Shown in pieces: positions 7,573-16,583 of a DNA stretch of 64,000 nt. The notes beneath the pieces were generated by a model. It saw only the letters and a program-made list of their open reading frames with translations, was not told the DNA's origin and did no database searches. The stretch is from JAIBJN01 sp963830885 (GTDB taxonomy: Bacteria > Actinomycetota > Thermoleophilia > Gaiellales > Gaiellaceae), in contig CAWHOA010000003.1 of NCBI GenBank assembly GCA_963830885.1, positions 224,118-288,117 on the forward strand. Reading direction: 5' to 3'. Within the stretch, counting starts at the first letter, position 1, and each line of letters begins with the position of its first letter. Position numbers and translations under genes: made by a program.

Positions 7573-10500
7573 CCCTCCGACGCGGCGAGGGCTGCGTCCA
7601 GGTCTCGCAACAACGCTCGGACGCGCACGACGGAAACCACGTCTTCCTTGCGCTCGAGGCGCTTCAACGCCTCATTGAGGCATTTGCGGGCACCGTCGCC
7701 GCCGGCCAGCTCGAGCACCTCGGCCATGTCCTCGAGGGCGTCGGCCTGGAGAATGAGGGCGTCCGTACCCTCCAGGAGCGCCACCGCCTCGCGCGCGAGT
7801 TCCTCCGCGTCCGCCTCGAGACTGCGCCGCGCGAGGGCCTTCGCACGAACCGACCGCCACAAGGCCTGCGATGTGAGGTCGTCGTCACCCGAGAGCTCCT
7901 CCGCGAGCCGAGTGAGCTCCTCCGCCTCGGCGTAGCGACCTTGTGCGTAGACGGCGCGGGCGAGCTCGCCGGCCGCGGTGGAGAGGAAATATCGCTCGCC
8001 CATCTCCTCGAGCACCTCGAAGTCGCGACGGAGCTCACGTTCGGCAGCGGCCGGATCGCGTGCGAGCAGCTCGACGCGGCACGATTGTTGTGAGGTCGAG
8101 GCCGCGACGACGCTGCGACCGAACTCCTCGAGCATCAGGCGGGCGCGCGTGTAGAGGTCGCGCGCGGTGGCGAAGTCACCCTGCATAGCCCGTAGGCCAC
8201 TGAGCAGGCTCATGACAAGTGCCTGCGTCCTCCGGTCCTCGAGCGCCTCGGCGACGATCGACTCGCAATGCTTGATCGCCTCCGGCACCGGCGTCGGTCC
8301 GTACAGCGCGGCGATCGCGTATTGCGATGCGGCATGCTGCCGCTGTCGCTCGTCCTCGCCTAGCGACGCATGCTCCATCGCAAGTTGCGCGGCTGCGGCT
8401 GCGTGCCCGTAGCGGCAAGCGGTCCCGTGCGCCCACGCAAGATTGCGTAGAGCTCGAGCAAGCTCTACGTGATCGCCGGCGGCCTCCAAAAGCGGCAGCC
8501 CGCGGTCAGCTTCGCCGACCATCCGCCCCGTCCAGTCCTCGGGCTCGCCCGAGTGGCTGCGGACACGCAGGCGGAGGAGCCGGGCGCTAGCCCCGAGTCC
8601 CTCCTCGCCGGCCTGCACGGCCATCTCGATCGCCTCGTCGAGGAAGGTCTCCGCCCAGGCGAACTCTCCGATCGCCAGCATCGCCTCCGCCAGGTCGGGC
8701 AGGCGGGTCAGCCGGTCGTGGCTGTCTGCAGGCAGGAGCGCGATCGCGCGGCGAAGGAGGTTTGCGGCCGCGGGCATGTCGCCGCGTGCAAACGCGCGCT
8801 GGCCAGCCGAGGAGAGGCGAGCAGCCGCCCGGACCCCGAGCTGGCGTCCATGGTCGTCCAGAGGGCCGAGATCGGACAGGGACGTGTAGGCCTGCTCGAG
8901 GTGATAGCCCAGGATCTCCTCGTACTCGACGGCTCGGTCGCGGTCCTGGTTCACGCGGTCGGCCCAGCCGACGAAGCGTTCGTGGAGAATTGCGCGGGAG
9001 GCCTTGAGGAGCCCCCGGTAGGTCGCGTCGCGGATCAGGATGTGGCCGAAGCGATACCTCCGCTCCGAGGCGAAGTCAGCCCGCTCGAGCCTGACGAGCC
9101 GTTTCTGCATCAGCGCTTCGACGAGCTCGGGGACGCGCTCTCGGACGCGCTCGGACACCAGCTCCTCCAACGCGTCCCGGACGAAGTGCTGCCCGATCAC
9201 GCTCGCCGCCTCGATGACCTCCCGCTCCTCGGCGCTGAGGCTCTCCAGGCGCGCGGCAAGAAGCGCATGAATAGTCGGCGGCATCGAGACGGTCGAGAGA
9301 TCGCCAGCGGCGACCCAGGCCTCACCGGAACGGCGGAGGAGACCTTCCTCGACCATCATCTCGAGCAGCTGCTCGACGAACAGCGGATTCCCCTCCGAGG
9401 CCGTGGCGATCCGTGCGCGCACGTCCTCATCGACCCGCGCCTGGCCGAGCAGCTCTTCGATGACCCTGCCGACCTCGGCTTCACCAAGCGGCTCGAGCGC
9501 AATTCGCACCCCGTGGGTCTGCTCACCCCAGTCTTGCCTGAACTCGAGGAACTCGGGCCGCGCAAGGCACACGAGCAACAACGGCCCCTCGGCCTCCTGC
9601 GCGAGGTGGTCGACAAACTCGAGGAAGCTCGTCTCCGCCCAGTGAACGTCTTCGAAGGCGAGCACGAGCGGCCCGCGCGCGGCGATCGCCTCGACCAGCT
9701 TGCGGGCGCCCCAGAAGACCTCGTGCACGGGGAACTGGGCGCCGGAGAGCCCGATCGCCGAGGCCACGCGCTCGACGGCACCCGCGTCCCGAGCCTCGGG
9801 ACCGACGAGCTGCCCGAGCTTCTCCAGAGCGGCCTGAGGCGTATCGTCGTCGGAGATGGCAGCCGCCTGCCGCACGGCCTCGCGAAGAGGCCAGAACGTG
9901 ATACCGCGCCCGTACGCGAGGCAGCGGCCGCGCAGCAGCAGGCACCCGGCGAGCGAATCGTTGAGCGCGGCGAGCAGGCGCGACTTCCCGACGCCCGCAT
10001 CACCGAGGACCGTCGCCAGCCGGCAGTGCCCCTCGGCGGCGGCAAGCATGTGCTCCCGGAGGAGAAGGCGCAGCTCACGCTCCCTGCCCACGAGCGGGGC
10101 GGCGCTTCGTTGAGCGGTCTCATCGGGCTGGGCGAGGCCCAGGAGGCGGTATGCAGGGAACCGCTCGGCCTTTCCCTTCAGCTCGAGCGGCTCGACGGGC
10201 TCGACCTCGACCGCCTCGCGGGCGAGACGGTAGGTCAAGGGCCCGATCAGGATCTCCATGCCGCCCGCCGCCTGCTCGAGTCGGGCGGCGACGTTGACCG
10301 CGTCCCCGACGACGAGATGTTCTCCTTCGGTCGGATCCCCGGCCACCACCTCACCGGTGTTCACGCCAATGCGGCTGGTCAGCCGGACGCCCCAGAAGTT
10401 CTCGAGCTCGTCGTTCAAGCGCTCGAGCGCCGCCCGCATCCCGTCCGCCGCGGCTACAGCGCGAATCGCATCGTCCTCGCGCACGACCGGGAGCCCGAAG

Positions 10501-10778
10501 ACCGCCATCACCGCATCACCGATGAATTTCTCGACGAGGCCGCCGTGGCTTTCCAGCACGGCTCGCATCTGTTCGAAGTAGCGCGTCATCAGGGCGCGCA
10601 CCGACTCCGAGTCGAGCGTCTCGCCCATGCTCGTCGATCCGGCGAGGTCGCAGAAGACGATCGTGACGAGTTTCCGCGCCGCCTGCGGGGCCTCGTCCGG
10701 GACGAGCTTCGCCCCACAATACCCGCACAGACGGAATTTCTCGGGGTTCTCCTCCCCGCAGTTGGGACAGACCCTCAC
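7569..10778 (-). CDS. Zinc-ribbon class III adenylate/guanylate cyclase with AAA ATPase and TPR domains
   Basis: 1069 residues. Four cysteines (C4, C7, C18, C21) form an N-terminal zinc ribbon. A class III cyclase domain follows at about 36-200 with both metal aspartates (FCDLAGST; KFIGDAVMAVFG) and the transition-state Asn/Arg pair (GDAVNVAARLEQ), so it looks catalytically complete. Next comes an AAA domain with Walker A GDAGVGKSRLL (about 258) and a long C-terminal TPR region. These soluble giant cyclases are common in actinobacteria and are thought to couple ligand sensing by the repeats to cyclic nucleotide output. It is transcribed alone and is convergent with the secreted protein. Confidence 0.9.
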   Translation of the reverse strand: MRVCPNCGEENPEKFRLCGYCGAKLVPDEAPQAARKLVTIVFCDLAGSTSMGETLDSESVRALMTRYFEQMRAVLESHGGLVEKFIGDAVMAVFGLPVVREDDAIRAVAAADGMRAALERLNDELENFWGVRLTSRIGVNTGEVVAGDPTEGEHLVVGDAVNVAARLEQAAGGMEILIGPLTYRLAREAVEVEPVEPLELKGKAERFPAYRLLGLAQPDETAQRSAAPLVGRERELRLLLREHMLAAAEGHCRLATVLGDAGVGKSRLLAALNDSLAGCLLLRGRCLAYGRGITFWPLREAVRQAAAISDDDTPQAALEKLGQLVGPEARDAGAVERVASAIGLSGAQFPVHEVFWGARKLVEAIAARGPLVLAFEDVHWAETSFLEFVDHLAQEAEGPLLLVCLARPEFLEFRQDWGEQTHGVRIALEPLGEAEVGRVIEELLGQARVDEDVRARIATASEGNPLFVEQLLEMMVEEGLLRRSGEAWVAAGDLSTVSMPPTIHALLAARLESLSAEEREVIEAASVIGQHFVRDALEELVSERVRERVPELVEALMQKRLVRLERADFASERRYRFGHILIRDATYRGLLKASRAILHERFVGWADRVNQDRDRAVEYEEILGYHLEQAYTSLSDLGPLDDHGRQLGVRAAARLSSAGQRAFARGDMPAAANLLRRAIALLPADSHDRLTRLPDLAEAMLAIGEFAWAETFLDEAIEMAVQAGEEGLGASARLLRLRVRSHSGEPEDWTGRMVGEADRGLPLLEAAGDHVELARALRNLAWAHGTACRYGHAAAAAQLAMEHASLGEDERQRQHAASQYAIAALYGPTPVPEAIKHCESIVAEALEDRRTQALVMSLLSGLRAMQGDFATARDLYTRARLMLEEFGRSVVAASTSQQSCRVELLARDPAAAERELRRDFEVLEEMGERYFLSTAAGELARAVYAQGRYAEAEELTRLAEELSGDDDLTSQALWRSVRAKALARRSLEADAEELAREAVALLEGTDALILQADALEDMAEVLELAGGDGARKCLNEALKRLERKEDVVSVVRVRALLRDLDAALAASEG

Positions 10779-11094
10779 GCTGCCGAGTGTACGTTCCGTT
10801 TAGCGGACGCGGATGTTCGGGCGGCCCACCGGGCGGCGAGCAAGCATTGTGGAGCGCGCATCAGCTGCCACCTTCTTTGGGGCAGCCACCCGGCCCTGCC
10901 CACGCCCGGCTCGCGGAGCCTGCCGCGGTGAAGGCGAGCCGCGTTTCGCTACTGCGGGAGCTGCCTATCTCGTGTTCGAGAAGACGCGCGCCGTGCTCGC
11001 TTGCCCTCGGGGGCGTGATCCGTTGGGCTAACGCGGAGGCGGGCGCTGTCAATTTGCTCGCGCCCGCCTCCGCGCTAAAGGGCGCCGTGGTGGG
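10779..11094. other. Intergenic stretch, no convincing gene
   Basis: 316 bases between the cyclase start and the end of the FN3-type secreted protein. Short frames in it are poor in coding character. The only clear structure is the long hairpin at 11032-11074, entered separately. The promoter of the cyclase should lie at the left end. Confidence 0.6.
11032..11074 (-). terminator. Long perfect hairpin, probable terminator of the downstream reverse-strand gene
   Basis: Arms CGCGGAGGCGGGCGC (11032-11046) and GCGCCCGCCTCCGCG (11060-11074) pair perfectly over 15 bases around a 13-nt loop. It begins 21 bases past the stop of the gene at 11095-11826. There is no strong T tract on either side, so termination by stem strength alone is inferred. 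Confidence 0.6.
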
Positions 11095-11826
11095 TTATCT
11101 AACAGAGAAGAAGCTCGTCGCGAATGTCCAGTTTCCGCTCTGTTCGATCGCCTGTATCTCGAGCTCGTACTCGGTGTCCGACTGGAGGAAGGCCGCAGGA
11201 ATGGGAACCTTCCTGGCCGAGGCCGGGAGCTCGACCTGGTAGACGCGGAGCGGATCCTCCCGCGTGGCGATTACCCGGTAGCCGACGATGTCGATGCCGG
11301 GAGGTTCCGGGGGCGCCTGCCACCTGGCCACGACACCGACGCGGCCTACAGTCGCATCGTCGGCGGGCGAGGTGATCACGGGCGGGTCGGGGATGTCGTG
11401 TGAGAGCCTGGCCGTGCCCACGAGCTGCTCGCCCTCGATCGTCTTCCCGACGAAGGTGTACTTGCCCTCGGGAAAGCGCGCCTTGAACTCGGCCAGCGGC
11501 ACCTCGGTGAACGGCGGCTCGTTGCTCTCGGAGAAGAGCTCGGTCAGGCCCCAATCCTTCAAGCGGCCCTTGGCGTCGACGTCGACGACCACGTGTCCGG
11601 TCGGGTCGGAGATCGTCATCGCGTTCCAGGGCTCGCCGTCGAGGAAGAACTGCAGCCCCGCATCACCGTCGGTGCCGTTGACCTCGATGATCAGCGTGGC
11701 CGCGTCGAGCCGTATCGGCTTTCCCGCCGCCTCGCTCGTCTGATCGTGCCCGAGCGCCGTGCCGGCCGCAGCGACCAGGGCGAGTGCGGCGACGCCGGCC
11801 GCGATGAGAGTCGGTCGTCTCTTCAT
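11095..11826 (-). CDS. Secreted protein with a fibronectin type III-like domain
   Basis: 243 residues from the ATG at 11826, chosen because it has the ribosome site GAAGGAGGGG and opens directly into an export signal (MKRRPTLIAAGVAALALVAA). The middle part (about 40-130) is unassigned. The C-terminal 90 residues look like an FN3/Ig-like module (PPVITSPADDATVGRVGVVA ... YELEIQAIEQSGNWT). It is probably extracellular, binding or structural. No neighbour helps to assign a role. Confidence 0.75.
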   Translation of the reverse strand: MKRRPTLIAAGVAALALVAAAGTALGHDQTSEAAGKPIRLDAATLIIEVNGTDGDAGLQFFLDGEPWNAMTISDPTGHVVVDVDAKGRLKDWGLTELFSESNEPPFTEVPLAEFKARFPEGKYTFVGKTIEGEQLVGTARLSHDIPDPPVITSPADDATVGRVGVVARWQAPPEPPGIDIVGYRVIATREDPLRVYQVELPASARKVPIPAAFLQSDTEYELEIQAIEQSGNWTFATSFFSVR

Positions 11827-12407
11827 GTGTCCCCTCCTTCTCGCAGGTCGAGCGTGACCGTAGGGCACGCGGATGAGATGGCGATGAACCGACCGAGAGT
11901 GCCCTCTCACCCGTGAGGCTCAAGGCGGGGGGGCGGTCGCGAGGCCAGCCCATCCCGATCGATCGTCGTTATGCCCCAAGTCCCAGGTTCTCCTGGGGCA
12001 TCATCCGACCGCACCGAGCGCACGCACACAACCCCGCCGCAACCTGGGCCGCCACACACGCCGCAGCGCCTGATGAACAGCCCCATGGCCGCGCTGAGAC
12101 GTAGTCGGGGCGTCTGCCACCCAAGAAACGAGGTCGTTTCGCGCACCCGCTATCGGGGCAGACTGCTAGATAGCGGAGGGCCCCGTGATGGGGGGCCACT
12201 GGTCCTTCCGTCCACGGGGCTAGCGGGCGCCGTATGCGGCGCGGCGTCCGAATCCCGTGCCAACGGCTGCGCGGTGTGAGACACTCGATTTCGACGGGCG
12301 CCGGCGGGGGGAAGCTCCTTCCGGTGGCCGCAGCCGGCGGGCTTGCCGCAGTCCCCGTCGGTGCCCGTCACTCCGCGGGCCCGCCCCGCAACTCGGCGTG
12401 CGGCGGT

Positions 12408-12449
12408 GGCCGGGAGGGGAGCCCGCCAGGCTCGCCCGCCCTCCCGGCC
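12408..12449. other. Nested inverted repeat in gene-free region
   Basis: GGCCGGGAGGG (12408-12418) pairs perfectly with CCCTCCCGGCC (12439-12449), and inside it GAGCC (12419-12423) pairs with GGCTC (12429-12433). The result is a continuous two-part stem of 16 pairs. No T tract follows on either strand. Confidence 0.55.
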
Positions 12450-12673
12450 TTGTCGCCCCACCGCACCGCAACGGCGAAAGTTGAACTCCGGCTGCGTGCG
12501 GAACCTCCGATGGGGTTCGTCTAGGTGGAGCTGTGGGCGAGGATGCGGGCCGCTGCTCGAGCCCAGAAGTGAGGGTTGAAGACTTACGAGTCGACGAGAG
12601 CTGCTGCCTCGATGGCTGCCTGAGACCTGCTTGGGAGCGGAGGCCGACTGCGGCGGCTCCCGCCGATTCAAAA

Positions 12674-12724
12674 GAGAGGAGCCCCAACGCCCTGCCCCCC
12701 GCCAGCGTTGGGGGCTCCCCTCTC
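12674..12724. terminator. Large hairpin, terminator or RNA domain
   Basis: GAGAGGAGCCCCAACGC (12674-12690) pairs with GCGTTGGGGGCTCCCCTCTC (12705-12724) with two small bulges, around a C-rich loop. It could terminate an unannotated transcript crossing 12.1-12.7 kb from either side. Confidence 0.5.
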
Positions 12725-13151
12725 AGAGACGCGCCCGGGCTGGGCCGCCAGCCCATTGTTCCCAACAAGGGAATCCCACGCCGCGCCCTCGTCTAAACCC
12801 GGAATCAAGCGGGCGAGCCCGGCGCTGATCCGGTGGGCGGGCTCTCACGACACAGATTGGCCATCCGGCCCGTCTGCGCTCAGCGCAAGATTTGCTCGGC
12901 TTCCGCGTCTGATGAATTAGCGGAGCCGGGCCGACACCGCGCCGTCCTTAGGGGGAGAACAGCCTCGGCGCCATTCGGCCAAGCTGGCCCGGCTCCGCAC
13001 AGCCATGTTACGTCTGGCTCGACGCCTCCCGTCCTGGCTCCGGAGGTAAGGAAGGATTGGGCGCGGGCCGCGACGACGCCTGGGCCTGGCCTGCCCAGGC
13101 CTCGGTCGGAGAAATCCGGACGAGGACGGCGTCCGTATCCCGGTGCGACTG

Positions 13152-13511
13152 ATGTCGCACAGGCACGCCGTCCTCGTCGTTGTTGGTGTACTCGCCGCCC
13201 TCGCGCTGCTGGCCCCGGCCTCGGCGAACGCGAGGACGTTCTACGGGACGGTCGGACCGGGCTTCACGATTACGCTCAAGCGAGCGGACGGGACGATCGT
13301 TCGCCGCGTCCAGGACGGCAGGCATGTCTTCGTCATCCGCGACCGCTCGAGCATCCACAACTTCCATCTCTTCGGGCCTGGCGTCGACCGGAGGACGGGC
13401 GTCCCGTTCACCGGTCGCCGCAGGTGGGAGGTCACGCTGCGCGTCGGAACATATCGGTACCGGTGCGACCCTCACCGGACGACGATGCGGGGGAGGTTCG
13501 CGGTCGTCTAA
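13152..13511 (+). CDS. Exported cupredoxin-like (blue copper) protein
   Basis: 119 residues from the ATG at 13152 (GTG 13143 is an alternative in frame). A signal peptide (HAVLVVVGVLAALALLAPASANA) is followed by a short beta-sandwich with the type I copper ligands in order: His in SSIHNFHLFG, then Cys, His and Met in RYRCDPHRTTMRG. The protein should bind one copper outside the membrane and carry electrons or buffer copper. The 171-base interval after it contains no gene. Confidence 0.8.
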   Translation: MSHRHAVLVVVGVLAALALLAPASANARTFYGTVGPGFTITLKRADGTIVRRVQDGRHVFVIRDRSSIHNFHLFGPGVDRRTGVPFTGRRRWEVTLRVGTYRYRCDPHRTTMRGRFAVV

Positions 13512-13682
13512 GCGTCGCCGCCGTCGACGCGGGACTCCGACTCGGCGAGTTCCTCCGGTGGTGTGCCTAGTAGGAGGCGAGGATGACGCCTCTCCGGCGC
13601 GGCAAAGGGTACGGCTACCCGCACCCTCACCGGGGGCTGGCCTCATGGCCGGGGTGAGGCCGATCCCTGAAGCTTTCGAGTT

Positions 13683-14882
13683 GTGTCTGCCCAAGAGTTC
13701 ACCTTCCTCCTGACCGACATCGAACGGTCGACCGCACACGTCCGCCGCCTCGACGAGCAGTATTGCGAGGTCCTCGACTCGTCGCGCGAGGCCATTCGCC
13801 GTGCCCTCGCCGAGCATCGCGGGAGTGAGATCGAGTGCCGCGCCGACGAGTCGTTCTCCGTCTTCGACTCGGCGGCAGACGCGGTCGCGGCGGCGGCCTC
13901 GGCGCAGCGCGCGCTGCTTGCCGTCGAGTGGCCTCGGGACACCGCCGTCCGCGTCCGCATGGGCCTCCACACCGGCGTCGCAGTCGACACGGGCAACGGG
14001 CTCGTCGGCTTCGACGTCCATCTCGCCGCGCGGCTCAGCGCGGCCGGTCACGGCGGCCAGGTGCTCCTCTCCGAGCGCACGGCGGAGCTCGCCGGCGCCG
14101 AGGCGCGCGAGCTCGGCTGCTTCGAGCTCCGCGGCGTGCCGGAGCCGCAGCGGCTCTTCCAGCTCCTCGCCGAAGGGCTTCCCCAGGACTTTCCGCCCCC
14201 GCGCTTCGCGCGCCGGGTCGACAACGACCGCCTCAGCGTCGTCCTCGCCGACGACTCCATGCTCATCCGCGACGGCATCGCACGCCTGCTCGAGGACGCC
14301 GGCATGCGGGTCGTTGCTCAGGCCGGGAGCCCTGACGAGCTCCTCGAGCACGTCGCCGCCAAGGCGCCCGACGTCGCCGTGGTCGACATCCGCATGCCTC
14401 CGTCGGGCACCGACGAAGGCGTGAGCGCCGCCAAGACGATCCGCCGGCTCCATCCGGGCACCGGTGTCCTGCTCCTCTCGCAGGACCTCGTGCCTGCATA
14501 CGCGCGCGAGCTCCTCGAGGCGAGCGACGAAGGCGTCGGCTACCTCCTGAAGGACCGCGTTGCCGACATGACCGAGTTCGCCAACGCGCTCAGGCGCATC
14601 GCGGACGGCGAGGTCGTCCTCGACGCAAGAGATCGACGCGATCGCCGGCTCGGCCCGGAACTAGGGCGAAGCGGGCTTCAACGCGCCGACAAGGCGGAGC
14701 AGCCGCTCCAGCGTCGCGGCGTCGAGCTCGCCCCGGTTCTTGGCCAGCGCCGCGATCAGGGCGAGCTGGCTGCGGGTCTGATCCTGCTCGGTCTTCATGG
14801 GACCGTCGCTCTTCGCGGCGCCGCTCAGAGATCCTTCCGCGCGAAGGCCGCGAGCGCCGCGGCGCCGACGAGGGCGAGATAG
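13683..14882 (+). CDS. Class III cyclase-like domain fused to a response-regulator receiver; C-terminus doubtful
   Basis: The GTG at 13683 opens a cyclase homology domain (TFLLTDIERSTAH ... MGLHTGVA ... GFDVHLAARLSAAGHGGQV). The usual transition-state Asn is His here, so activity is doubtful. A receiver domain follows at about 180-300 with the acidic pair (LADDS), the phospho-acceptor in VVDIRMPP and the conserved Lys in YLLKDRV. The LuxR HTH expected next is missing. After residue about 315 the frame becomes low-quality Arg-rich sequence antisense to two other genes. In the neighbouring frame a TAG at 14661-14663 would end the protein back-to-back with the gene at 14661-14798, so a one-base frameshift near 14630 is likely. 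Confidence 0.7.
   Translation: MSAQEFTFLLTDIERSTAHVRRLDEQYCEVLDSSREAIRRALAEHRGSEIECRADESFSVFDSAADAVAAAASAQRALLAVEWPRDTAVRVRMGLHTGVAVDTGNGLVGFDVHLAARLSAAGHGGQVLLSERTAELAGAEARELGCFELRGVPEPQRLFQLLAEGLPQDFPPPRFARRVDNDRLSVVLADDSMLIRDGIARLLEDAGMRVVAQAGSPDELLEHVAAKAPDVAVVDIRMPPSGTDEGVSAAKTIRRLHPGTGVLLLSQDLVPAYARELLEASDEGVGYLLKDRVADMTEFANALRRIADGEVVLDARDRRDRRLGPELGRSGLQRADKAEQPLQRRGVELAPVLGQRRDQGELAAGLILLGLHGTVALRGAAQRSFRAKAASAAAPTRAR
14661..14798 (-). CDS. 45-residue hypothetical protein after ABC transporter genes
   Basis: ATG at 14798, TAG at 14661. The helical, charged peptide (MKTEQDQTRSQ ... ELDAATLERLLRLVGAL) starts 26 bases after the permease stop on the same strand. It is too short for domain assignment. 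Sensible composition, an ATG start and placement at the end of the ABC operon favour a real gene; an alternative is a chance frame under the doubtful end of the convergent cyclase-receiver gene. Confidence 0.45.
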   Translation of the reverse strand: MKTEQDQTRSQLALIAALAKNRGELDAATLERLLRLVGALKPASP

Positions 14883-15682
14883 GCCACCGTCCACGGCCAC
14901 ATGAGCGCACCCGCCCCCTGGGCGCCGCCGAACGGCCCGAGCGTGAGCGCGGCCTCCGTGAACCCGCTTGACTCGGCCGTGATCGCCGCGAGGGCGTCCT
15001 GATAGAGGGCCTCGAAGGGGAGCACCCAGGAGGCCATGCGGGCGACGTCCATCAGTGTCTCCGAGGCGAGCGCCTCTCCGATCTGGCCGAGCAGGCCGGC
15101 CACGAGGCCTGCGCCGAAGACCATGAAGACCGCGATCCCGTTGGCCGTCGCCGAGAGGAACACCGAGCCGAGGAGGGAGAGCGCCGCGATCACCGCCGTC
15201 GCGGCCGCCAGCTGCAGCGCCGGTCCGACGATCCGGTCCGGCGTCCAGTCGCCGATGGCCCGGGTGATGAGGAGCGTGCCGGAGTAGACGAGGACGACGT
15301 AGACGGCGCAAACGAGCGCGGCCGCCGCGAAGCGGCCGGCCAGGAGGCTCGAGCGGCCGATCGGCCGGACCACGAGCGGCTGTAGCAGGCCCCGCTCGGC
15401 GTCGCCGCGGACGGTCCCGAGTGTGAGGAAGGCGGCGAGGACGGCGCCGAGAAAGAGCGTCCCGAACATCGAGAGCCCGAACATGGTCGCCCCGGTCAGC
15501 TCGCGCTCGTCGACGTCGAAGACCTCGCCCCTTTGCTCGGCCTCGACGACGTCGAATGCCTCCTTCACGCCCAGGGCGTACAGGCCGAGGAAGGCAGCCG
15601 TCAGCACCAGCACGACGAGGAAGACTCGCCGGCGCAGGCTCTCGCGGAAGGCGTAGCCCATGACGACGGGGATGCCTCTCAT
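14825..15682 (-). CDS. ABC-2-type transporter permease
   Basis: 285 residues with six hydrophobic segments typical of ABC-2 exporters (RVFLVVLVLTAAFLGLYALG; MFGTLFLGAVLAAFLTLGTV; and others). The phrase DAERGLLQPLVVRPIGRSSLLAGR between helices 2 and 3 is the usual coupling region. It overlaps the ATPase gene by four bases (ATGA), so the two are co-translated and form one exporter. Substrate unknown; exporters of this shape carry drugs, lipids or enzyme-maturation cargo. Confidence 0.88.
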   Translation of the reverse strand: MRGIPVVMGYAFRESLRRRVFLVVLVLTAAFLGLYALGVKEAFDVVEAEQRGEVFDVDERELTGATMFGLSMFGTLFLGAVLAAFLTLGTVRGDAERGLLQPLVVRPIGRSSLLAGRFAAAALVCAVYVVLVYSGTLLITRAIGDWTPDRIVGPALQLAAATAVIAALSLLGSVFLSATANGIAVFMVFGAGLVAGLLGQIGEALASETLMDVARMASWVLPFEALYQDALAAITAESSGFTEAALTLGPFGGAQGAGALMWPWTVAYLALVGAAALAAFARKDL

Positions 15683-16521
15683 CCGACCTCGTCCCCGACC
15701 GCCTCGAGGTAGATCTCCTCGAGCGTCGTCTCGAGGACGCGGACGCCGTACACCTGCTCGCCGGCCGCGACGAGCCCGGCGACGATTCCGGGCACCTCGT
15801 CGCGCCCGGCGCCCTCGAAGATGCGCGTCTCGCCGTCGAGGTCGACCTCGACGCCGCGTGGTCTCGCCAGGTCGGAGGGTCGGCCCTCCGCAACGATGCT
15901 GCCGCGCGAGAGGATCGCCACGCGATCACAGACGAGCTCGATCTCGCTGAGGAGGTGGGAGTTGAGCAGGACGGCGACGCCCCGGCGCCGCAGCTCTTCG
16001 AGCAGGCGGCGGACGGTCCTCCTGCCTCCCGGGTCGAGCGCGCTCGTCGGCTCGTCGAGGAAGAGGAAGCGCGGCGTCCCGACGAGCGCCTGGGCGATCC
16101 CCAGCCGCTGCTGCATGCCCTTCGACATCGCTTCGACCCGCCGCGTTCGGGCGTCGGCGAGGCCGACCAGGTCGAGCAGCTCGGTGCGCTCGCCCGCGCC
16201 GCCGTGCGAGCCGGCGAGCCGCTGGTGGAGGAGCAGGAGCTCGTCCGCGGTCGCCCAGCCCGGGAAGCGGAAGAGCTCCGCCAGATACCCCATGGAGCCG
16301 CGGGCCGCGAGTGAGCCGGCGCGGGCGCCGCACACATGCGCCTCGCCGGAGGTCGCGCGCACGAGACCGCACCCGATCTTCACCAGCGTCGACTTCCCGG
16401 CGCCGTTCGGCCCGAGCAGCCCGACGAGCTCGCCTTCCTCGACGTCGAGGTCGACCCCACCGAGCGCCGTCACCGTCCCGTACCGCTTCACGAGCCCTCG
16501 CGCCGTGAACGCCGCAGCCAT
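15679..16521 (-). CDS. ABC transporter ATP-binding protein
   Basis: 280 residues from the ATG at 16521. Walker A GPNGAGKST, signature SKGMQQRLGIAQ, Walker B FLFLDEPTSALD and an H-loop (LNSHLLSE) are all intact. The C-terminal 70 residues match the DrrA/CcmA-type extension of exporters. It is the energy subunit for the overlapping permease gene. It is divergent from the IclR gene with 62 bases between starts, so the promoters must be very close together. Confidence 0.92.
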   Translation of the reverse strand: MAAAFTARGLVKRYGTVTALGGVDLDVEEGELVGLLGPNGAGKSTLVKIGCGLVRATSGEAHVCGARAGSLAARGSMGYLAELFRFPGWATADELLLLHQRLAGSHGGAGERTELLDLVGLADARTRRVEAMSKGMQQRLGIAQALVGTPRFLFLDEPTSALDPGGRRTVRRLLEELRRRGVAVLLNSHLLSEIELVCDRVAILSRGSIVAEGRPSDLARPRGVEVDLDGETRIFEGAGRDEVPGIVAGLVAAGEQVYGVRVLETTLEEIYLEAVGDEVG

Positions 16522-16565
16522 TGCTGCGAGTCTACGTGGTAGCGAGTTGCACGTAGAGCAGCGGT

Positions 16566-16582
16566 GTTGCAGAATACGCAAC
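16566..16582 (+). promoter_or_regulatory. Inverted repeat before the IclR gene, candidate operator
   Basis: GTTGC (16566-16570) and GCAAC (16578-16582) form a perfect 5-bp inverted repeat, one base before the IclR start codon. A related half-site GTTGC lies at about 16545. Self-control by IclR-family proteins through such repeats is common; here it is inference from position only. Confidence 0.4.
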
Positions 16583-16583
16583 G

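Larger units (their letters stand above)
11827..13151. other. 1.3-kb gene-free stretch with stacked GC-rich hairpins
   Basis: No frame here has a believable domain, start site or codon pattern. Several strong inverted repeats occur: CCCCA/TGGGG pairs near 11971-11999 (GCCCCAAG ... TCCTGGGGC), the nested hairpin at 12408-12449 and the large one at 12674-12724. The pattern suggests a structured non-coding RNA or a cluster of terminators. I looked for the conserved cores of tmRNA, RNase P RNA and SRP RNA and did not find them. Confidence 0.5.

Noticed and set aside
8469..10931. 820-residue open frame on the forward strand
   Set aside because: It lies antisense to the cyclase-AAA-TPR gene, lacks any domain and is explained by GC-rich codon structure of the real gene.
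12270..12640. tmRNA gene suggested by GATTTCGACGGGCG at 12286-12299
   Set aside because: No matching acceptor stem, no T arm with the CCA-end sequence and no tag frame ending in ALAA-like residues could be found within 450 bases.
14661..16337. 558-residue open frame on the reverse strand
   Set aside because: It is an out-of-frame shadow of the ABC ATPase and permease genes, Arg/Ser-rich with no domains; only its last 45 residues coincide with a possible small gene.
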